64,000 nucleotides of DNA, from assembly GCF_036711975.1 (NCBI RefSeq), contig NC_091971.1:5339501-5403500 (forward strand). Reading direction: 5' to 3'. The DNA is from Onthophagus taurus (Eukaryota > Arthropoda > Insecta > Coleoptera > Scarabaeidae). Under the pieces are notes generated by a model. That model searched no databases and was not told where the DNA came from. It worked only from the letters and a program-made list of their open reading frames with translations. Position 1 is the stretch's first letter. Every line of letters begins with the position of its first letter. Made by a program: the position numbers and the translations under genes. This document shows positions 21,345-31,100 of the stretch, in pieces.

Positions 21345-23820
21345 CTACAAAAGATCGCAAGAATCGTTGGTTTTTCGTGGTTTCTTCTTTTTCATGCTCG
21401 CCCTAACAGCCGCCTGGATAATTTCATCTAATCCCAGCAATCTTTGCGCGGAACATTCTAAATAACACTCAGCTTTGATTAGTTTCGCCAATTTTTTACC
21501 ATCTTTTATTGAAACCAATTGAAGATTTGGATCGTCAACGTGTCGTAAATCATTTTTAGTTCCTATAAGATAAAGAAAGGATTAAATAAAATTTATTTAT
21601 TAATAAATCAAAATATTTTAGCTTACCTACGAGGATAATTGGAGTGTGAGGCATGTGATGTCTTACTTCCGGTGCCCATTTTGTTTTGATGTTGTCGTAA
21701 GAATCTTTGGTGTTGATCGAAAAACACAAGAGGAAACAGGTTGTCTATAAAAAATTAATAAAAAATTTGGAAAACAATTTTTTTTGGTTCAATTAGACTT
21801 ACATTTGGGTAAGATAAAGGCCTGAGTCTTTCGTAATCTTCTTGTCCGGCAGTGTCCCATAAACTAAGATCGTAATTCACGCCATCTATTTGCAATTCTT
21901 CAGCATAATTTTCAAATCTGCACAAAAGATTTTATTTAATAGAATAATGTTTTAATTCTTAAAAAGATATGTAAACAATTTTTTTTTCAAATACATTAAA
22001 AATAATCAAATTTTTGAAGAGATCAGAAAATTCTAACCTAATTTGATGTATCGCACTCTATATGTTCCATAAAATTAATTTTTAAAAGCATGTGATGACA
22101 CTTATTGGTGTTTTGTTTTCGGCCATCTTGAATTTATAAAAATGATACAAAAACACTTATTTATTAGCAAAACATATCGAATTTAGATTCATTTTAAAGA
22201 ATTTATCATAAAAATTAAGAATTTTTGAAAGGTAAAGATGAAATTTATGACCGGAAGTGGCCTTTTTAGTTACTTTTCCAGTTACTTAAGATTTTCGAAA
22301 AGATCAGAAAATTCTAACCTAATTTGATGTATCACACCCTATATCTACCAAAAAATTCATTTTAAATAGATACAATAATGACACTTATTGGTGTTTTGTT
22401 TTCGGCCATCTTGGATTTTAAAAAAGTACTAAAGTCAAAATATATCTGAAAATTGATTAGTAAAATATATCGAGTTTAGATTCATTTTAAAGAATTTATC
22501 ACAAAAATTAAGAATTTTTGAAAGGTAAAGATGAAATTTATAACCGGAAGTGGCCATTTTCAATTACTTTTGAGATCCAGTTACTTAAGATTTTCGAAAA
22601 GATCAGAAAAATCTAACCTAATTTGGTGTATCACACCCTATATCTACCAAAAAATTAATTTTAAATAGTATCGATGACACTTATTAGTGTTTTGTTTTCA
22701 GCCATCTTGAATTTATAAAAATGAAGATATCTTGGATGTTATAATACCTAGATACGTCGAGTTTGGACTCATTTTATACGTTTTTTAATTATCTAATACA
22801 ATATTTACAAATCACTTTTTCGGCCATCTTGGATTTTATAAAAAGTCAAAATGTATTTGAAAATTTATTAGCAAAATATATCGAGTTTAGATCCATTTTA
22901 AAGAATGTATCATGAAAATTTTCTCTTTGAAATGTAAAGAAGAAATTTATAACCGGAAGTGGCCATTTTCAGTTACTTTTGAGATCCAATTACTTAAGAT
23001 TTTTGAAAAGATCGGAAAATTCTAACCTAATTTGGTGTATCACACCCTATATCTACCAAAAAATTAATTTTAAATAATATCGATGACACTTATTAGTGTT
23101 TTGTTTTCGGCCATCTTGAATTTATAAAAATGCGGATATCTTCGGTGTTATAATACCTAGATATATCGAGTTTGGGCTCATTTTAAAGGTTTTTTAATTA
23201 TCTAGTACAATATTTACAAATCATTTGTTTTCGGCCATCTTGAATTTCGTAAAAATATATAAATCAAAGTATCTCTGAAAATTTAATAGCAAAATATGTC
23301 GTGTTTGGGCTCATTTTAAAGGATTTCTCACAAAGTACATTTATTTTCCTGCAATGGGGTAATATATAGTATATATATATAATATTTAGTTGATGTTGCG
23401 TTTACATTTTTAACTGCTTATCTTTTTGATGTTGTTCAAAGTGGTTAGGCCTCATCGTAGCCTTGGAGGCCAACTTATCTTTGAAGCCAAACAATATAAT
23501 GTGACATATCATCTCACAACATACTATTTAAACCTTCGTGAAAGTGTTTTAAGTGGTCAAGAATAATGTGTCATAGCTATGTGCACAATGCTAATATTAA
23601 AAGTCAACTTGAGTCACAATTACGAACATAAATTCAAAAAATTGTATTCATTAAAAATTCTTGAAATTTATAAATTTTTAAAATTGTTTGTTTCTTACAC
23701 TGTGGGTATGTACTCTTCTTCAGGAAACTCTTTTCTCGTATAAGCAACCAACATACACGTCTTTCCAACAAAGCCATCTCCAACCACAGTAATTTTCGCT
23801 TTGTGTTTTCCTTCAACCAT
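21345..23820 (-). CDS. Rho-family small GTPase, cluster member 3
   Basis: Exons 23820-23699, 21917-21803, 21744-21627 and 21562-21345 join in phases 2, 0, 1 to 190 residues. P-loop GDGFVGKT, switch I YIPTVFENY, switch [20 protein letters not shown], guanine motif TKND, LECSA, and CAAX box CDLL after a Lys/Arg-rich tail (MKKKKPRK). Phe replaces Ala at P-loop position 13. Asn stands in the usually Cys/Leu/Ile position of TKxD. It is the most RhoA/Mtl-like of the four in switch II. Intron 1 is 1.78 kb, against ~51 bp in members 1 and 2, because it has filled with a tandem array (21985-23345). The short insert region is shared with its neighbours. Confidence 0.92.
21985..23345. repeat. Tandem repeats in intron 1 of Rho member 3
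   Basis: A block of about 300 bp recurs at ~21995, ~22290, ~22585 and ~22985. It is marked by AGATCAGAAAATTCTAACCT, a TGATGTATCACACCCTATA block and TTTTGTTTTCGGCCATCTTG. The GGCCATCTTG sub-motif occurs more often than the full unit, so smaller duplications are nested inside. No open frame. All of it lies in the intron. Confidence 0.9.
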
Positions 23821-25851
23821 TTTAATACTAGAAAAGAAAAAATAAACCATAATGATATTGGTTAGGTTTAACGGTAAAGTCAACAACTTATCCGACCGTA
23901 TTTCTTATCTATTACCGATTGCGACAATAATCAGAGCACGAAATCGTGTGTTAACTAAAAATGATTACGTGAATCGAATTTAAATAATTGGCGAGAAAGA
24001 AATGTTAGTACTCCATTTAAACTCAAATTGAAGTCCGCTTAAATAATACAAAATTCTCCAAATACTTAAAGACCGTTTTGTTTTTAAACAAAAAAATTTG
24101 CAAATAAAGAAAACTGTGTCATTTCATTTGAAATCTCTGGGCGTTTCCATCTTTTCCGCTTTTTTATCTCACACTTACATTTATGGAGTAAACGCAAATT
24201 TAGAAAAAATATTTTCAAAACTCACCTAATCCGACTAAAAAAAGTATCGAGATTAAACAGTCATTTTGATAATCGTCTAAGATTCTCGTTGACACCAAAG
24301 GTGTAACTGCACAGAATCATATGCGAAAAACGGAAACGACTTTTATCTTATCAAACGCGCGTTCTCTGTCAACCGCACTATGCGCGAGTTGGAAATACTC
24401 ATTTGTTCGCTTTTCGAATATTATGACGAATATATGTTGAAATTCCGCAGGACTTCCTCAATGACTAAACTAAACTATTTATTAACTGGAGGAGGAGGAC
24501 AATTATTGTCCAGAGTCCGCGTTAATTACTCAATTAGGGGCGACACAATTTTAGTGGAATTAAGAAGAACAATTTAAAAAATAATGTTAAGGAAAAAAAT
24601 ACATAAAAAATAATTACCTTTATTATAAACCTAACTATTATGAAGTAACTCAATCGACTGCTAACTAAAAACTACCCAAAATATCGCATACAATTCGTTC
24701 CTTCATAAGTTAATGATAATTAAACAATTAGTATTCTTGAATGAACTTTCTCTGTAAATGGGTATCGATGCCGTTCCTTATCCATTACGTACGTCTTCCT
24801 TGATTGATTATTACATCGAACAAAATCGAAGGCTGATTGATTTTTATTTATAATATATATTATTATTATTTTTATCATTAAAATTTAATTTATTACAAAG
24901 TTAATTATTTTCGTAGCTCTGTAAGAAATTTTATACAGAGTAAAAGATAATGAGTTGCATCCCATTAGTCTAAAATTGTATATCTAAATTCCTTTGAAAA
25001 TGTTGTTTTTGAATCTGACTTTCAATTCATTCAGAGCACCTATTTGGCACAGAAAGAAATCTGGTAATAAACTTTACACGGAGTTATATCTTTGCAGTTA
25101 CCTTTTCTGGATATTTTGGCCACTATGAGGATAGTTGGAAGCATGGAACTAGAAGATGCACACGAACAAGTGTCTGATAAAGCAAACTGCGCAGAATAAA
25201 GCACTAAAAATGGTATATTTGTTACTAGAACCAGTCTTTATACTAAGAATGTACACTTCTGTATGTTGTAAGAGTAACATATTAGAAGAGATGAAAGGCA
25301 ACCTAAATCATCAAAGTGTAGACTGAGGTTGTTAAAGAAATAAGAACACAACTTCGAACATAGAACTCATTCGATAACAATTCTTCCTTTTTAATTGTCA
25401 TGTGCAGCTATTTCATTCGATAATCTCCTTTCTGGGTCTATTGTATCTCACATCTGAGTGTTGGTCCATTGATTAATAAATTATTTATCCACATAAGATC
25501 ATAGGAAATTGGGTAAACAGAATCAAACCTAAACTTAAAAGCTCAAAGAAACCTTAAAATTAAAATCATTCAAGGATTAATACAAAAAATTAAAAAACTA
25601 AATAAAAACATTAACATTTATTATGAAATAAAGTAATAAATATTATTTGAAATTGATTTTTTCACAAAAAAAATACTTTAAAATTGTACAAATTCAAATT
25701 AACCGCTCTATGTAATATTTAAAAAAATCACAAGATGGCACTCTTCAAACAGTTTCCGATAACTAATTTTGACAGCTTAACGTTGATTAATTTGATTTCA
25801 AATTAAAAGAAAACTGGTACGTATTTATTTAATTCTTTTAATTCGAGATAA
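23821..25851. other. Intergenic between Rho members 3 and 4
   Basis: No gene found. The part up to about 24400 is less AT-rich and may hold the promoter of member 3. A TA/TTA-rich run lies at 24845-24900. The open frame at 24380-24577 has no family resemblance. Confidence 0.5.
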
Positions 25852-26510
25852 TCACAAAATTTCGCACTTTCGCTTTCGTTTTTGCCATTCACATAAAACG
25901 ATGCGTATCGCTTCGCTAAAAACGTTTTGAACTCCATCGTTTCGTAAAGATGAGCATTCCATGTATCCCTTAGCTTTGATTATTTTCATCATTTTAACTC
26001 CTTGCTCGGGATCTACTAAATCTTCATTAGGATCGTCCCTTAAATCCGATTTTGTACCTAAAAATCTTTTACATCAAATTTAAAATTTTTTACCTTATTT
26101 TCATTTCTAACCCACAAGAAGTATTTTTGCTGTTTTATTGGATTGCCTTACATCACTAATCCATTTCTCTTTAACGTGTTGATAAGAATTTTTGTTATTA
26201 ACGGCGAAACAAATTATTATACAATCTCGCTGAAAAATAAATTTTAAAAATTTGAATAAAATTTAATTAAATTTACCTCTACGTAAGAAAGTTTTCTTAA
26301 TCGATCGTATTCTTCTTGTCCTGATGTATCAAATAGTTGTAATAGATATGATTTACCACCTAAATGAATTTCTGTAGAATAATTATCGAAAACTGTTGGT
26401 TCGTAATCCGTTATGGGTTCATTTAATGTGTACCTATTTAACAAATTAGTTTTTCCTACAGTTCCATCACCGATTATAGCGATTTTAATTATTTTTAGGT
26501 TATTATCCAT
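25852..26510 (-). CDS. Rho-family small GTPase, cluster member 4 (divergent, one intron fewer)
   Basis: Three exons, 26510-26277, 26229-26112 and 26057-25852, give 185 residues. The first exon equals exons 1 and 2 of the other members fused; the remaining two introns keep the same phases (0 and 1). This indicates loss of intron 1. P-loop GDGTVGKTN (Thr at position 13, Asn in place of Cys after GKT), YEPTVFDNY, DTSGQEEYDRLR (Ser in place of Ala; the preceding Trp is Phe), TKSD, ECSS and CAAX box CEIL after KRKRK. The Gln61 equivalent is kept, so GTP hydrolysis is still plausible. It is the most diverged member. Its start codon is only 130 bp from that of the divergent coiled-coil gene. Confidence 0.9.
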
Positions 26511-26640
26511 CTAAAAGTAACTTAAGACACCAAAACAATATATTTTTGTCACAAATATATAGATTTTATAGTATATCTTATCTTATTTGATTAATAATCG
26601 CTATCTTAAAGACTTAAAACTTTTTTTTAGATCAATTCGA

Positions 26641-27391
26641 ATGGCTTTGAAGAATTTTAAATACAACATGCTCTTTAAAGAGTTGGTCGGACAAGGATTA
26701 CTCTTGGAAGAATTGGATGATTACACAAAAACAGTTTTAATGCACTTTAAGCAACAACATTCACGAAATGCATCTAATATTGAAGCTTCGATTGATATAC
26801 AATTAGCAAAAGGCAATAAGTTGGTGGAACATGCTGTTAATGATAACATTACAAGGGAAGTTTTAAAAACTTTTTTAAGTAAAACGATGGATATTGAAGA
26901 TATTTTACAAAAAATTGCCCAAGAAGAGGAAAAAAGGGATTTATTAATGTTTGTTTAATTATCTTTAAGAATTAACCTTAAATATTTTTTTTACACAACT
27001 TTTTCTTATTTAGTGATAAATTTGATCAACTTGTAAGTGGTTTCGAGGAAAGATTACAATCCCTTGATGATCAATTTGTAAGTTTTCAACATAAACTTTC
27101 TATATAAATTTAGAACCCTTTTTATAGAGTTTAGAAAACCTAAATCAGGAACTATTCGAATGCTCCACCGAAAATGAAATAAAAACAGCTATAGATTCCC
27201 AATTAAAGCGTTTAGATGATGATGCTCAATATTTGGAGCAAATCCAAACCGAAATTCCTAATTATGACAATTTAAAAATCATCCGAAACAATCTTTTAAC
27301 AAATAACGCTTTGTTACAAGAGAAAGAAAAACAATTTAAAGTCTTAAAGGAAGCGTTAAGCCAAATGAAATTAAGGTTAAAGGATTTTTAA
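26641..27391 (+). CDS. Unrecognised small coiled-coil protein
   Basis: Three exons, 26641-26948, 27014-27077 and 27128-27391, join in phases 2 and 0 to 211 residues. The composition is charged, Leu-rich and helical, with repeated acidic/basic heptad-like stretches (for example RLQSLDDQF, then LENLNQELF and QEKEKQFKVLKEAL). No signal peptide, membrane segment or zinc-binding pattern is visible. The start chosen is the Met behind a possible acceptor at 26630 (TTTTTTTTAG); an upstream in-frame start at 26587 would add 18 residues. Exon 1 was ended at 26948, not a few bases later, because only that phase keeps exon 2 open. The size and make-up would fit a subunit of a cytoskeletal or kinetochore complex such as augmin, but I do not recognise it. 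Confidence 0.75.
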
Positions 27392-28102
27392 GTTTACATT
27401 TAATTAATAATAAGTTAATTCTTTTTATTTAATTTAAACAATTTAATTTGCGTTTATGAGCGCCATCTATACATAACGAATCTAAGTTTATTCGACGAAT
27501 TAATCATTTAATTCTTATTTTTTGAAATAAATTTTGAATTAATTCTAATTAAAATTTAACTTAATAATTTCAATCAACTTTATTAAATTAATTTGTAATT
27601 ATTAAATAATGATAAAAAATTAAATAAAATAATTGCGCCATCTATATCATAAAAATTGAATACTTTGACAACTAACTATAAAAAAGTGAGGTTAATTATA
27701 TTCAACCTTGTTTTTCTCGTTTTCCTGTAACATTTTTATCACACTTCACTCGTCCCCTTCTCCAACTCGTCGCACTACTATCTCAATAATCAACGGTCAA
27801 TCAAACAAATTATCAGATTAAATAAATTTTCGACGGGTTTGAAACTTTACTATTTCTTATTCTCTCTGTGTCTTTCTAAATAAACATTTTTGGTGGTGTT
27901 ACATCGAAATTATCGCGATTTATACATCGAATCCGTATAAAATTGCGCATTTGTTGTTGTAATTAGCAAGTATAAGTAGCGGGAAGGGGGCAAAGTACGA
28001 CCGAAAGTCGTCGTTTTACTTTATAAAAAGTACAGTGCGGAACGGTGATTGTGTATTTTTCATTCAAGTTTCGGGGGCTACGTGACGGCCTCAACAATAA
28101 TA
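27392..28102. other. Intergenic and IRP1 promoter/leader
   Basis: AT-rich to about 27700, then a less AT-rich stretch (27700-28100) that probably holds the promoter and 5' untranslated region of the IRP1 gene. No other gene seen. Confidence 0.5.
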
Positions 28103-31100
28103 ATGGCCGGTAAGTGTTATTATTAAATAATAATAATTATTATTAATAAATTTATTTTTTGTATTAGGAACAAATCCTTATGCCAATTTGTGTAAATCCC
28201 TCTCAGTGGACAACAAACAATATAAATACTACGATATAACTGCTTTAGGAGACAAATTTAGTAATTATTTTTACGTTTAATAGTTACAGTATAATTTATT
28301 TACACTTAAATTTATTTAGATCGGCTACCGTATTCGATTAGAGTCTTATTAGAATCCGCTGTTCGAAACTGCGATAATTTTCAAGTTACAGAAGGTGATG
28401 TTAATAATATTTTAAATTGGGAAGATAATCAAGCGAAAGAAGATGGAATTGAAGTGGCTTTTAAGCCTGCTAGGGTCATATTGCAGGTGAGATGTTTTGA
28501 GGGATTTAAAAGTATATCTTATATAATGTCACTTACAAATTGGATCCTATTAAGGATAACCAGTAAGTGGGTTAATTATCTGGAATTTATAAAAAAAAAA
28601 TAGATAAGTGTTAATGTTATTTAACACTCGGCAATGATTTCTGTTATCTTTTAATTTGTTATTAATTACAAAATGTGAAGCAATCTTTTTATTTTTTTTA
28701 ACTGATTATAAGTTGTTTAATAATGCTTTCAACATAAAAAGAAAATTGCGCAAAACAATAAGTTTTAATGCACATATTTGTAGTAATAATAAGCGTTTTA
28801 TTGTTTATAATTTACAATTTACAATATTTCTCCATTACAATATACCTAGTACAATATATGCATACACCCAAATCCTCTACCCTCCTCCCCCATCTCCACA
28901 CCCTTAGCTCGTCACCCCAATCACCTCTCTCATCTTTTGCCCTCACCCCCTTCCACCCAAAATCTGCTTCCTGTCCATAGCCTCCTCCTTAAGCTCACTA
29001 CACCCTCTCAACATGTGTTCCAGCGTCTCCCAATCCTCTCCACACAGCCTACACCACCTCTCCACATCGTCCGCCCAGTACCTGTTCCCTCTCTCCTTAT
29101 TGCCACAGCGAAATCTGGCCACCAATCTCTTCTCTTCATCATCTCCCTCCATTAACAGATACTTTGGCAGTTCCTCTGTCACTATATCTCCCCATACCTT
29201 ACGTTATACCTCCCTTCGCGTATCTGACGTTCTTTCCTACCTCTGTATGTCCCTGTCCCTATCTCTCAGTTCGCTCCACATTTCACCTCCCTCCAGTCTT
29301 CTGTTATCGATCCCAGTTAATGAATATCCCACTTTCCTATAATATCCTTCCCTATTTCTCTGCCCATATATCAGCCTCCTCTCCTTAATTTCCCTCCAGC
29401 ACTCTCCCAGGATCCTACAATGCGGTCTTTCTTCTATCATTTCCTCGTACTTCACTCCTCTTCTCTCAGCCTCCACCCTTATTGCATCCACCTTAACCTC
29501 CTCCCTCATTACATACCCTGGAGTCTCCCTCGCCAACCCTAGTACCCATCTCCAATACCGTTTGTATATCCAGCAATCCTTGTTCTCTCTATCTCCATGC
29601 TTCTGCGTCGTACATCATTGTGCTCCTCACCAAGCCCTCAAACATAACCTTTCTTTTCGCTTATCTCTTCCTGTACGTCTCCTTCACTCTCGCTATCAGC
29701 TGTTCTGTGATACCTCTCCTCCTCATTTCCTCCCACATCTTCCCTCTATCCATCTTATCAAATGCCGCCTTTAGATCTATGAACAATACATACATCTTTC
29801 CTCCGTTCTTGTTTAACTCCCTATCTACCAGGTGTTTCAATATCTATATATTTGTCAATTGATGATTCAGGAAGGGAAGAGGGGTATCCCTTCCTGAATC
29901 CCGCCTGCCCATCCGGAAACAACTCCCCCCTCTTCATTTCCTCTTCCAATCTCCCCAGCAGTACTTTTCCAGATATATATACAGGGTGTTAAAAAAATGT
30001 AAAATATTTAAAGAGGTAATAGTATAGACCAAAATAAACAAAAAAGTCTTAATAAACATGGGTCCATGGATCATTGTATAGGTATTTAGAAATTGGCGGA
30101 AATCTTAATGTTAAAATGTTGTTCTACTATGTTGCTAAATGTGTTCGTCATAAGGATATGATAATTGTAATTATTTGGTATAGATTTTAAATTTTTTCCG
30201 CCATTTTTAAACGAGTAATGACGTCATTGGTATATTTTTCAAATAGCAATTACCCCATTTCTATTACGGAATATGAAAGAGGACTTTTTTCTGAATCTAG
30301 TTCAATCAATATTAATATTAAATAAAATAACAATGTCTTCTGTTTGTACTTTTATTAAAAAATGGATTATTTGTTTTTAATTCTACCGGTTTCAAAAATT
30401 TCAAATTCAAAAATTTAAAAATGTAAAAAAAAAGGGCACAAGTTCTTGTGAATTGAGGAAAAGAAATTTTTTAACATGTTAACTATCACAAGAGATTTAA
30501 AAATAAATTGACGAGATTCGAGGGTTCCTGAAGATGGTTCTACTATTGAACCGAAACCGGTAGAATTAAAAACAAATAATCCATTTTTTAATAAAAGTAC
30601 AAACAGAAGACATTGTTATTTTATTTAATGCATTAAAATGGAAAGAAATAACGAATACAACAATATTAATATTGGTTACATAAGAAAATTTTCGAAAAAA
30701 ATTATGTTAAAGTTTCATGATTTCTATTCATTTAAGATAGCAAAATAGCAGTAGCTATGCGTAACCATGGCAACCAATTGTTTCAGATATTAAAAATTAA
30801 TCGTTGTCTTAATAAAATATCTATAAAACAACTGGTTGCCATGGTTACGCATGGCTATTACTATTTTTCTACCTCAAATGAATGGAAAATCATGAAACTT
30901 TAAGGCAATTTTTCTCGGAAATTTTCTTATGCAACTAATACTAATTTTGGCTGTACCTAATTCAGAAAAAAAAACTCTTTTATATTTCGTAATAAAAATG
31001 GAGGATTGCTATTTAAAAAAAATAGCGATGACGTCATAACTAGCTTAAAAATGGCGGAAAAAATTTAAAATCTATACCAAAAAATTTAAATCCTTAGACC

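Noticed and set aside
28656-29862. Several plus-strand Pro/Ser-rich open frames
   Set aside because: They are the complement of a LINE reverse transcriptase that reads sensibly only on the minus strand.
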